Of a stretch of DNA of 64,000 nucleotides, positions 17,154-24,547 are shown piece after piece. Below the pieces are notes generated by a model, which did not search any database, was not told the DNA's origin, and saw only the letters and a program-made list of their open reading frames with translations. The position numbers and the translations under genes were made by a program. The first letter of the stretch is position 1, and each line of letters starts with the position of its first letter. Source of the DNA: Saccharothrix australiensis (GTDB lineage: Bacteria; Actinomycetota; Actinomycetes; Mycobacteriales; Pseudonocardiaceae); contig NZ_RBXO01000001.1 of assembly GCF_003634935.1 (NCBI RefSeq), positions 5,791,501 to 5,855,500 of the forward strand. The letters are read 5' to 3'.

Positions 17154-18490
17154 CGCCCGGCCCTCCCCCGGTGCGCCGCGAGCGCCCGGTCCACGAACTC
17201 GCCCGCGCTCCCGGTGTACCCCGCCGGGTCGAGCGCCTCGTCGATCTCCGCTTCCGACAGGTCGATCCGCAGGTCCGCCAGCAGCGCGGCGCGCAGCGGA
17301 CGCCCGGACAGCGCCGCGCTCCGGCACACCTCGGCGACCAGTTCCTGCGCCTCGGCGCGGCCGACCCGCGCGGCCAGCCGGCCGGCCACGCGCTCCGCCA
17401 TCAGCAGCCCGCCGGTCAGCTCCAGGTTGCGCCGCATCCGCTCCGCGTCGACCCGCAGCCGCGACAGCAGCTCGCACAGGCCGTGCGCCGCGCCGCCGAC
17501 CAGCCGCAGCAGCTCGGTCACCGACTGCCACTCGCTGTGCCACGCGCCGACCGCGCGCTCGTGCTCCTGCGCCATCGCCGCCAGCACCGTCGACACCAGG
17601 CCCGGCACCCGTTTCGCGCCCGCCGCCACCAGCACCGCCCGCACCGGGTTGTGCTTGTGCGGCATGGTCGACGACGTGCCGCCCTCGCCCTCGGCGACCT
17701 CGGCCACCTCGGTCTGCGCCAGCAGCACCACGTCCTGCGCGACCTTGGCCAGCACCCCGGCCGCCGCGCCGAGCGCGCCGGCCAGCTCGGCGATCCGCGT
17801 CCGGTCGGTGTGCCACGGGACCAGCGGCGCGGCCAGCCCCAGCTCCGCGGCGAGCTGGTCGGTCAGGCCGGGGTCGGCGACCGCCGCCAGCGTGCCCACC
17901 GCGCCGCCGAACTGCACGGCGAGCCGGTCGGTCCGCACGCGCTCCAGCGCGTCCACCACCTCGTCCACCGCCACCAGCCAGCCGGCGCACTTGAGCCCGA
18001 ACGTCGTCGGCAGCGCGTGCTGGCCCAGCGTCCGCCCGGTGATCAGCGTTCCCCGGTGCTGCCGCGCCAACCGCTCGCACTCGTCCGCGACACCGCGCAG
18101 CCCCGCCAGCAGCGGGCCCAGCGCGCGGTGCGCGACCAGCGACATCGCCGTGTCCAGCACGTCCTGGCTGGTGGCCCCGTTGTGCACGGCGGACCGGCCC
18201 TCGGCGGTGACGTGCGCGCCGATCGCCCGCACCAGCGGCACCACGGGGGTGCCGGAGGTGAGCGCGCCCTCGCCGAGCGCGGCCGGGTCGTAGTGGCCGA
18301 CGTCGATCGCGGTCACCACCATCCGGGCCGCGTCCTCGGTGACCAGGCCGGCCCGTGCCTGGACGATCGCGAGCGCGCGTTCGAAGTCCAGCATCGCCCG
18401 CACCCACGCCTGGTCCGAGATCTCGGCTTCCACGTCGGGGTCGGTGAACAGCGGTCCGAACAGCTCAGACGTCGAAGAAGACGGTTTCAT
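17150..18490 (-). CDS. pcaB: 3-carboxy-cis,cis-muconate cycloisomerase
   Basis: A 446-residue protein of the fumarase/argininosuccinate lyase superfamily that lactonises beta-carboxymuconate. The superfamily signature is GGTSSTMPHKHNPVRA, and HNGATSQDVLDTA is the substrate loop. The ATG lies 26 bases inside the 3' end of pcaG. It sits third in the pcaHGBDC operon. Confidence 0.95.
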   Translation of the reverse strand: MKPSSSTSELFGPLFTDPDVEAEISDQAWVRAMLDFERALAIVQARAGLVTEDAARMVVTAIDVGHYDPAALGEGALTSGTPVVPLVRAIGAHVTAEGRSAVHNGATSQDVLDTAMSLVAHRALGPLLAGLRGVADECERLARQHRGTLITGRTLGQHALPTTFGLKCAGWLVAVDEVVDALERVRTDRLAVQFGGAVGTLAAVADPGLTDQLAAELGLAAPLVPWHTDRTRIAELAGALGAAAGVLAKVAQDVVLLAQTEVAEVAEGEGGTSSTMPHKHNPVRAVLVAAGAKRVPGLVSTVLAAMAQEHERAVGAWHSEWQSVTELLRLVGGAAHGLCELLSRLRVDAERMRRNLELTGGLLMAERVAGRLAARVGRAEAQELVAEVCRSAALSGRPLRAALLADLRIDLSEAEIDEALDPAGYTGSAGEFVDRALAAHRGRAGR

Positions 18491-19079
18491 GCTCCCCTTG
18501 CAGGCAGATGTCGAAGTGGTAGCCGAACGGCGCGCTCTTGGCGACGAGCGTGCTCCGGGCGGCCGGGTCGTCGATCGAGTTCAGCACGGGGTCGTGCGCG
18601 TTGGCCTCCTCGTCGGGGAAGTACAGGCGCGTCACCAGCCGCACCAGCATCCCCCGGCAGAACACCGACACGTTGAGGTGGGGCGCCTCGAACCCGCCGT
18701 CGGGGGTCGGCAGCGAACCGGGCTTGACGGTCAGCACACCGTAGCGGCCCTCGACGTCGGTGGGGCAGCGGCCGAACCCGCGGAAGTCCTTCCAGCGCAC
18801 CGCTCCGCGCGGGTCGTCCGGGTGGTCGAACCGGCCGTCGGGGTCGGCCTGCCAGGTCTCCACGACGGCGTCCGGCACCGGGTCGCCGTTGCCGTCGAGC
18901 ACGTAGCCCTCGACCCGGAACGCGCCGGGGGTGTGCTCGGGCACCACGAGCGGGCCGTCCTCCCAGGGGAGGCCGATGCCGAAGAACGGGCCGACGGTCT
19001 GCGACGGCGTGGTGAGCAGCGGCGGGGTGGCGTGCGCGGCCGGGGTGGCGGTCGGCGGGGTGGCGGTCGGCTCAGTCAT
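18465..19079 (-). CDS. pcaG: protocatechuate 3,4-dioxygenase alpha subunit
   Basis: A 204-residue alpha subunit of the intradiol dioxygenase that cleaves protocatechuate to beta-carboxymuconate. It has a Thr/Pro/Ala-rich N-terminus, then TPSQTVGPFFGIGLPW and the intradiol core DAVVETWQADPDGRF, with HLNVSVFCRGM where the beta subunit has its iron ligands. The alpha chain lacks the ligand set and is partner to PcaH. The start overlaps the pcaH stop by eight bases. Confidence 0.95.
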   Translation of the reverse strand: MTEPTATPPTATPAAHATPPLLTTPSQTVGPFFGIGLPWEDGPLVVPEHTPGAFRVEGYVLDGNGDPVPDAVVETWQADPDGRFDHPDDPRGAVRWKDFRGFGRCPTDVEGRYGVLTVKPGSLPTPDGGFEAPHLNVSVFCRGMLVRLVTRLYFPDEEANAHDPVLNSIDDPAARSTLVAKSAPFGYHFDICLQGEHETVFFDV

Positions 19080-19803
19080 CGTCGTCGTCCTCGTCCTCCA
19101 GCGGCGTGGGGTTCTTGCCTCGCAGCACGATGTCCCACTGGTAGCCCAGCGTCCACTCGGGCACGGTGCTGTCCAGGTCGAACCGGGCGATCATGGCCTC
19201 GCGCGCCTTCGGGTCGCGCACCGAGTTGAAGATCGGGTCCTGGAAGAACAGCGGGTCGCCGGGGAAGTACATCTGCGTGATCAGCCGCTGCGTGAACGCG
19301 GTGCCGAACAGCGAGAAGTGGATGTGCGCGGGCCGCCACGCGTTGTCGTGGTTGCGCCACGGGTACGCGCCGGGCTGGATCGTGGTGAACGAGTACCGGC
19401 CGTCGGCGTCGGTGATGGTGCGGCCGACACCGGTGAAGTTCGGGTCCAGCGGCGCGGGGTGCCGGTCGCCGTCGTGCCGGTACCGACCGCCCGCGTTGGC
19501 CTGCCACACCTCCAGCAGCGTGCCCGCGACCGGGCGCCCGTCGCCGTCGAGCACGCGACCGGACACGATGATCCGCTGGCCCTGCGGCTCGCCGTCGTGA
19601 CCTGCCGTGAGGTCGTTGTCGTGCGGCCCGACCCGGCCCTCGCCGAGCAGCGGGCCGGTGATCTCGCCGAGCCGCTGCGGGAGCAGCGTCAGCGGCCGGT
19701 GCGGGTGCCGCAGCAGGTTCGACCGGTAGTCCGGCCAGGCCAGGGGTGGCTGCGACCCCGCGTCGTCACGCCGGTACTGCGGCGTGGTGGTGTCCAGTGG
19801 CAC
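19072..19803 (-). CDS. pcaH: protocatechuate 3,4-dioxygenase beta subunit
   Basis: A 243-residue catalytic subunit. The ferric iron ligands are recognisable as Tyr in GGRYRH, Tyr in GAYPWRN and two His in AHIHFSLFG. GTLLEVWQANAGGRY is the intradiol signature. The C-terminus is strikingly acidic (EDEDDDDD), encoded where the gene overlaps pcaG. First gene of the operon; it starts with GTG, and a 19-base palindrome lies about 120 bases upstream. Confidence 0.95.
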   Translation of the reverse strand: MPLDTTTPQYRRDDAGSQPPLAWPDYRSNLLRHPHRPLTLLPQRLGEITGPLLGEGRVGPHDNDLTAGHDGEPQGQRIIVSGRVLDGDGRPVAGTLLEVWQANAGGRYRHDGDRHPAPLDPNFTGVGRTITDADGRYSFTTIQPGAYPWRNHDNAWRPAHIHFSLFGTAFTQRLITQMYFPGDPLFFQDPIFNSVRDPKAREAMIARFDLDSTVPEWTLGYQWDIVLRGKNPTPLEDEDDDDD

Positions 19804-20351
19804 CGCGCCCTCCTGTTCGTCCGCCGGGGGACTCGTTCCGACCGGTTGGCCCCGGACGGCACGACGGCGGCCACCGGGGTGGTGCGAACCTAGAGACGAT
19901 CACCGGGCCGGACAATGACCGCTTCCACTGACTGGAAGCCCGATGTGCGGGCGGCGGTGGCCGGCCCCGGTCCCGACCGTCCGAAGTGCACGGACGGGAC
20001 CGGACCGGTCGGCGGTGGCGCGTGGCGGGCGCGGCCGGTGCGATCGGCGCAGGCGCGGTGCGGCGGACTGCGGGGGCAGGGGCGGCACGTGGCCCGGAGC
20101 GGCGGGCGGGGCGGTCGGCACGGCGCTGGTCGGCACGCGGTGGCTGTGGCGGCTGTGGCGGCCGGTGGCGGTTGGAACGGCGGCGGCCGGCGGTACCCCC
20201 TCACCCGCGTGGGTGAGGTGTGCGGTGCGCCGCCCGGACCCCCGTCGACGCCCGGCCGCGCCGGCCGGGCCCTCGACCGACCACCCGGCCGCTCCAGGAC
20301 TAGGGTGGGAGTCCCTGCTCGGGGTTCCCACCCGTCATGAGGTCGACGCAC
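19804..20351. other. intergenic stretch between pcaH and LuxR-type regulator
   Basis: About 550 bases between divergent genes. Open frames here encode only low-complexity Gly/Arg/Pro text. Two structured sites stand out: the palindrome at 19921-19939 and a hairpin at 20199-20218 (CCTCACCC, loop GCGT, GGGTGAGG). No dedicated pca regulator is encoded in it. Confidence 0.5.
19921..19939. promoter_or_regulatory. perfect 19-base palindrome upstream of pcaH
   Basis: GCTTCCA-CTGAC-TGGAAGC has perfect seven-base arms and a five-base centre, the size expected for a dimeric regulator. It lies about 118 bases upstream of the pcaH GTG. Candidate binders are the IclR-type PcaR or MarR-type PcaV regulators known from other actinomycetes, but none is encoded nearby. 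Confidence 0.45.
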
Positions 20352-21002
20352 ATGCCCGAACCGCCCAGCCGACCCGACCTGATCCGGGTGCTCCTCGTGG
20401 AGGACCACGACATGGTCGCGGAGGCGATCGGGCTGGCGCTCCAGCAGGCGGGCGGGGTGGAGGTGGTCGCCACGGTCCGCTCCGTGGCCGCCGCGCTGGC
20501 CTCGGCCGAGCGGCACCTCCCGGACGTCGTCGTGCTCGACCGGCGGCTGCCCGACGGCGACGGCATCGCCGCGATCGCCGCGCTCCGGGCACGGGGCGCG
20601 CAGGTGCTGGTGCTGACCGGGGAGGCGACGCCGGCCATCGCCGCCCGCGTGGTGGACGAGGGCGGCGCGGGGCTGGTGCTCAAGTCGTCCCGGCTGGACG
20701 AGCTGACCGCCGCGGTCCGGCGGGTCGCGGGCGGCGAGGCGGTGTTCGACGGGTCGATGCTGGCCGGCGTGCTCAACCGCCTCACCGGCCGGGTGGCCGC
20801 GACCGGCGCGGCGCTCACCGCGCGCGAGCGCGAGACGCTGACCCTGCTGGCCGACGGCGCGAGCACGGACGAGATCGGGCGACGGCTCGGCGTCGCCCGC
20901 AACACGGTCCGCAACCACGTCCAACGCGTGCTGGACAAGCTGGGCGCGCGGTCGAAGCTGGAGGCCGTCTCGATCGCCCGCCGGGAGGGTTTGGTGGATT
21001 GA
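20352..21002 (+). CDS. LuxR/NarL-family response regulator
   Basis: A 216-residue regulator with an N-terminal REC domain (VLLVEDHDMV, phospho-acceptor Asp in VVVLDRRLPDGDG, Lys in LVLKSSRLDEL) and a C-terminal LuxR helix-turn-helix (LTARERETLTLLADGAS and RRLGVARNTVRNHVQRVLDKLGARSKLEAV). ATG 20352 has GAGG nine bases upstream; ATG 20337 is an alternative five codons earlier. No histidine kinase is next to it; the PAS kinase at 22625, whose own partner lacks an output domain, is a possible cognate. Confidence 0.9.
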   Translation: MPEPPSRPDLIRVLLVEDHDMVAEAIGLALQQAGGVEVVATVRSVAAALASAERHLPDVVVLDRRLPDGDGIAAIAALRARGAQVLVLTGEATPAIAARVVDEGGAGLVLKSSRLDELTAAVRRVAGGEAVFDGSMLAGVLNRLTGRVAATGAALTARERETLTLLADGASTDEIGRRLGVARNTVRNHVQRVLDKLGARSKLEAVSIARREGLVD

Positions 21003-21005
21003 GGG

Positions 21006-21068
21006 GTGTTGGATGTGCGAGTGTGTTGGATTGGCCCGGCTGTGTTGGATGGCCCGACTGTGTTGGAT
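21006..21068 (+). repeat. four short tandem repeats (GTGTTGGAT units)
   Basis: GTGTTGGAT occurs at 21006, 21023, 21042 and 21060, a spacing of 17-19 bases. The last three are followed by (T)GGCCCG-CT-type text, so the unit is about GTGTTGGATGGCCCGACT. It begins just after the stop of the response regulator. A related text, TGTGTCGGATTGCCCG, occurs at 24508. Confidence 0.6.
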
Positions 21069-21103
21069 GGCCCGACTCCGTCGGGCGGCTCGGCCGCCTG
21101 GGA

Positions 21104-21176
21104 GTCGGCGGCTCACGGGGCGGATTTCGCCGATCGAAAAGCGTGATCGGCGAAATCCGCGCCGTGAACCGCCGAC
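21104..21176. terminator. long near-perfect hairpin, 32-base stem
   Basis: The inner arms GCGGATTTCGCCGATC and GATCGGCGAAATCCGC (21120-21135 and 21145-21160) pair perfectly around a nine-base loop. The stem extends outward through TCACGG/CCGTGA and GTCGGCGG/CCGCCGAC with only two mismatches. It lies between the LuxR-type regulator and the convergent oxidase gene. The length is greater than usual for a terminator, so it may also be a mobile palindromic repeat. Confidence 0.6.
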
Positions 21177-21375
21177 GCGGCCTCGCGGTGGCGAGTTCGA
21201 GGGGCGGGGGCAGAACACCGCCGACGCGTGGGCACACCTGCGCCGGCGACACGTCGGTGGGCCGGAATGCGTCGGTCGGGCGGGTGACCTTCGCTCACAG
21301 GTGCACCCGTCACCGAGCCACGAGTGATCGCAGGCCCTGGACTCGTGCGCGCCCCCGGCGCTCGGCGGCCGGCCC

Positions 21376-21882
21376 TTACCCCGAGTGGTCGGCGGCGGCG
21401 TGGTTGCGGAAGGCGATCATCCGCGCCGGCTCGATCCGTGCCCATGACAGCGCGCTCATCCAGCCGTCCCACGCCTCCCGCCCGTACACGCCGACCAGGA
21501 ACGAGACCAGCGCCTCGTCCTCCGCCGGGCGCACCGGGCGGGCCGTGCCGTGCACGGTGACCTGGAGCCGCTCGCCCTCGATGACGGAGGCCGACACGGC
21601 CGGGCGGGCGAGGACGTGCCGCCACCGCAGCGAGTCCGCGCTCGATCCGAAGTGCAGGCGTCCCCGGTGGAACAGCCCGTCGACCGGCGCGACGCGCGGC
21701 TCGCCCCGCGCGGTCGTCGTGGCCAGCGCCATCACGCGCATCGCGCCCAGCTCCGCGACCACGCCCGCGGCGTCCAGGCGGCGTTCCGGGGTGATGATCG
21801 AGCGGAGGTGCGCGCCGGACGCCGCGTACGAGTCGTCGAGCACGCGCTGCAACCACGCCAGGTCGTCCGGGCTCTCGTGCAC
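21376..21882 (-). CDS. pyridoxamine 5'-phosphate oxidase-family protein
   Basis: A 168-residue split-barrel flavin- or F420-binding protein. The core shows MRVMALATTTARGEPRVAPVDGLFHRGRLHFGS, the paired-strand pattern of the PNPOx-like family, then VSASVIEGERLQVTVHGTA. Family members reduce or sense diverse substrates, so no reaction is claimed. It is divergent from the RsbW-like gene. GTG start. Confidence 0.8.
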   Translation of the reverse strand: MHESPDDLAWLQRVLDDSYAASGAHLRSIITPERRLDAAGVVAELGAMRVMALATTTARGEPRVAPVDGLFHRGRLHFGSSADSLRWRHVLARPAVSASVIEGERLQVTVHGTARPVRPAEDEALVSFLVGVYGREAWDGWMSALSWARIEPARMIAFRNHAAADHSG

Positions 21883-21995
21883 GACGCCCAGCGTGCCAGA
21901 CCACCGACTGCCACGAAATCCCCATCGGGTTAGTGCACCTGCACTAGAACGGCTGACGTGACTGCGTCTCGCAATGACCGGCCCGGTACCGCACA

Positions 21996-22382
21996 GTGCG
22001 TGGCGTGGACGTCCCGACGGTGAACCTGGTGGCTGAGTACAGCCCTCCGGGCGGTGCGGGCAGCGCCGGTCTGGCCCGCGAGTTCACCCGCAGGACGCTG
22101 GCCGCCTGGGGCTACCTGGGCGCGCACGACGACGTCGTGCTGGCCGTCTCCGAGCTGGTCGCGAACGCGGCCAGGCACGCGGGCGGCACCTCCACCGTCC
22201 GGCTGGCGGGCGGCGCGGGCCGCGTGCGCGTGGAGGTGGCCGACGACAGCCCGGTGCGCCCGCACCTCCGCCCGCAGGGCACGGACGGCGGGTGGGGTCT
22301 GCCGCTGATCGACCGCCTGGCGCGCTGCTGGGGCGTCGTCGCCCACGGCCACGGCAAGGTCGTGTGGTGCGAACTCGCCTGA
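21996..22382 (+). CDS. RsbW-like ATP-binding anti-sigma/serine kinase
   Basis: A 128-residue GHKL ATPase of the anti-sigma regulatory factor type. N-box ELVANAARHAGG, the ADDSPVRP block and the G2-box GGWGLPLIDRLA are present; there is no dimerisation domain or H-box. Such proteins bind and inhibit a sigma factor or phosphorylate a STAS antagonist. GTG 21996 or GTG 22005 may start it. Neighbouring STAS and phosphatase genes suggest a partner-switching role. Confidence 0.85.
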   Translation: MRGVDVPTVNLVAEYSPPGGAGSAGLAREFTRRTLAAWGYLGAHDDVVLAVSELVANAARHAGGTSTVRLAGGAGRVRVEVADDSPVRPHLRPQGTDGGWGLPLIDRLARCWGVVAHGHGKVVWCELA

Positions 22383-22624
22383 CGCCGGCGACGCGACGCG
22401 CGGGCGCGCCGATCGCCGGGGACGCACGGCCCGCGTGGTGCCGCGCCGACCCATGCCCCGCGCAAGGCCGGTCTCCCGTGCGACACCCGTCCCCCGCGCG
22501 AGGCGCGGTCGGTCGGCGTGCGGCGCGCCGCCCCCGGTCACGGCCGGGGTTCGCGGCCGGCGGTGGGCCCGGTGGTCGGGTGGGTGTGACCGCGACCGGC
22601 GGGCGCGTGGTGCACAGTGGCATC

Positions 22625-23695
22625 ATGTCGCACCCACCGCGCCGCCGACCCGACCGGATGCCCGAGTCGGCGTTCCAACTGCTGGTCGAGGGGGTGCTCG
22701 ACTACGCCATCTTCATGCTCGACCCGGACGGGCACATCGTCAGCTGGAACATCGGCGCGGAGCGCATCAAGGGCTACTCGGCCGACGAGATCCTCGGCAG
22801 GCACTTCTCCGTGTTCTACCCGCCGGAGGACATCGCCACCCGCAAGCCGGACCGCGAGCTGGAGACCGCCATCGCCGACGGCCGGCTGGAGGACGAGGGC
22901 TGGCGGCTGCGCAAGGACGGCACCCGGTTCTGGGCGAACGTCGTGATCACCGCGCTGTTCGACCACACCGGCAGCCTGCGCGGGTTCGGCAAGGTCACGC
23001 GGGACATGACCGAGCGCCGCAAAACCGAGCAGGCCCTGCTCGCCCGGCGGCGGCTGGTCACGCACCTGGTGGAGGCGCAGGAGTTGGAGCGGCGGCGGAT
23101 CGCCTGGGACGTGCACGACGACTCCATCCAGTCGATGGTCGCCGTGGGCATGCGGCTCCAGCTGCTGGCGACGAAGCTGCCCGCGGAGCACGCGGCGACC
23201 GTGGCCAGGCTCGACGAGACGGTGCGCGCCGCCGTCGAGCGGCTGCGGATGCTGGTGTTCCGGCTGCGCCCGCCGGAGATCGACCGGAGCGGGCTGGTGG
23301 TCGCGCTGGAGCGGTACCTGGGCGACGTCGCGCCCGCGTGGGGCCTGGACCACGCCGTCCGGGACGAGCTGCGCCGGGAACCGCTCGGCGACACGGCCGT
23401 CACCATCTTCCGCATCTGCCAGGAAGCCGTGGCCAACGTGCACAAGCACGCCCGCGCGTCGACCGTCGAGGTCCGGCTGGCCACCGTGGACGACGGGACG
23501 CTGGTCGAGATCTCGGACGACGGCGTCGGCATGACCATGACCGCCGACCACCAGGCCGGCCTGGAGCACTTCGGCATGATCGAGATGCGCGAGCGCGCCG
23601 AGACCGCGGGCGGCTGGTGGACGGTCGCCGAACGGCCCGGTGGCGGTACCGTCGTGCGCTGCTGGCTGCCCACCACGGCGCCGGACGCCTCATGA
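22625..23695 (+). CDS. PAS-domain histidine kinase (HisKA_3 type)
   Basis: A 356-residue soluble kinase. A PAS domain (about 15-128: DYAIFMLDPDGHIVSWNIGAERIKGY, then GFGKVTRDMTERR) leads to a HisKA_3 dimerisation domain with the phospho-His in AWDVHDDSIQ (about 164) and a HATPase (EAVANVHKHA, EISDDGVGM, GLEHFGMIEMRERAE). No membrane helix is visible, so it senses an intracellular cue. The stop overlaps the next gene's ATG (ATGA). Kinases of this class normally phosphorylate NarL/LuxR-type regulators. Confidence 0.9.
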   Translation: MSHPPRRRPDRMPESAFQLLVEGVLDYAIFMLDPDGHIVSWNIGAERIKGYSADEILGRHFSVFYPPEDIATRKPDRELETAIADGRLEDEGWRLRKDGTRFWANVVITALFDHTGSLRGFGKVTRDMTERRKTEQALLARRRLVTHLVEAQELERRRIAWDVHDDSIQSMVAVGMRLQLLATKLPAEHAATVARLDETVRAAVERLRMLVFRLRPPEIDRSGLVVALERYLGDVAPAWGLDHAVRDELRREPLGDTAVTIFRICQEAVANVHKHARASTVEVRLATVDDGTLVEISDDGVGMTMTADHQAGLEHFGMIEMRERAETAGGWWTVAERPGGGTVVRCWLPTTAPDAS

Positions 23696-24069
23696 TCCGA
23701 GTGCTCATCTGCGACGACGACGACCTGATCGGGGAAGCGCTGCACGAGGTGCTGTCGGCCGAGCCGGACCTGGAGGTGGTGGCGGTCGCGCGGACCGCCG
23801 GGGAGGCCGCCGAGCTGGCCGGGAAGCACGCGCCCGACGTCGTGGTGCTGGACGTGCGGATGCCCGGCGGGGGCATCCAGGTGGCGCGGGCGCTGCGCGA
23901 GCGCCACCCGCGGACGCGCGTGATGGGGTTCTCCGCGTACGCCGATCCCGCGACGATCGCCGAGATGCGCCGCGCGGGCGTGGCCGAGTACCTGGTGAAG
24001 GGCGTGTCGAACAGGGAGATCGTCGAGGCGGTCCGGCGACTGGGACGGGCGCCGACGGGGAAGTTGTAA
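23692..24069 (+). CDS. REC-only response regulator
   Basis: A 125-residue NarL-like receiver (LICDDDDLIGEAL, phospho-acceptor Asp in VVVLDVRMPGGG, Ser in MGFSAYADP, Lys in YLVKGVSNREIVEAV) that stops directly after the receiver, with no helix-turn-helix. The four-base overlap with the kinase gene shows co-translation. It may act as a phosphate sink or by protein contact, unlike the usual DNA-binding partners of HisKA_3 kinases. Confidence 0.9.
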   Translation: MIRVLICDDDDLIGEALHEVLSAEPDLEVVAVARTAGEAAELAGKHAPDVVVLDVRMPGGGIQVARALRERHPRTRVMGFSAYADPATIAEMRRAGVAEYLVKGVSNREIVEAVRRLGRAPTGKL

Positions 24070-24130
24070 CCTTACCCGGACTACCGTAACGTCGGCCACT
24101 CAGCCAGCCGACGGCGTCGGGAGTGCCGGC

Positions 24131-24484
24131 ATGGACCAGCCGATGATCACCGTCCGATCCTCGTGGCGGGACGACGTGCTGGTGGTGTCCGTCGCGGGCG
24201 AGGTCGACATGGACACCGCGCCACGCGCCCGCGCGGCCCTCCAGCACCCGGCGGCGGTGGTCCTGGACCTGGACGAGGTGACCTTCTTCGGCTCGGCGGG
24301 CATCCAACTCCTGGTCGACGCCCACGCCATGGTCGAGGACCTGGCCGTGGTCGCCACCCGCCGCCCCGTGCTGCGCCCGCTGGAGGTGACGGGCCTGACC
24401 GAGCACCTGGCGCTGTGCCCGTCGGTGGACGCGGCCCTGGACCGCGTCCAACGCCGCATCAGGTCCCGCGCCGGTTGTGTCTGA
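24131..24484 (+). CDS. STAS anti-anti-sigma factor
   Basis: A 117-residue RsbV/SpoIIAA-like protein. SVAGEVDMDTAPRAR and VLDLDEVTFFGSAGIQLLVDAH carry the domain signature, with Ser (in FFGSAGIQ) as the expected phospho-switch. Unphosphorylated STAS proteins bind RsbW-like kinases and free a sigma factor. GGGAG precedes the ATG at good spacing. Confidence 0.9.
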   Translation: MDQPMITVRSSWRDDVLVVSVAGEVDMDTAPRARAALQHPAAVVLDLDEVTFFGSAGIQLLVDAHAMVEDLAVVATRRPVLRPLEVTGLTEHLALCPSVDAALDRVQRRIRSRAGCV

Positions 24485-24506
24485 TCGCCTTCCCCTGTCG
24501 AGCGGT

Positions 24507-24545
24507 TGTGTCGGATTGCCCGACGAAGGAGGGCGATCCGACACA
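24507..24545. terminator. hairpin between convergent STAS and hybrid kinase genes
   Basis: Arms TGTGTCGGATTGCCC and GGGCGATCCGACACA (one T-G wobble) flank a nine-base loop, within 25 bases of one stop codon and three bases from the other. A second near-copy of the left arm, TGTGTCTGATCGCC, lies about 32 bases upstream and could pair with the same right arm, giving alternative folds. Confidence 0.65.
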
Positions 24546-24547
24546 GC

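Noticed and set aside
20199-20218. Hairpin CCTCACCC-GCGT-GGGTGAGG as a terminator
   Set aside because: It lies upstream of the LuxR-type gene and far from the divergent pcaH gene, so no transcript would end there; an operator is possible but unsupported.
19890-21218. 442-codon minus-strand ORF across the LuxR-type regulator
   Set aside because: It is antisense to a clear response regulator and has no recognisable domain.
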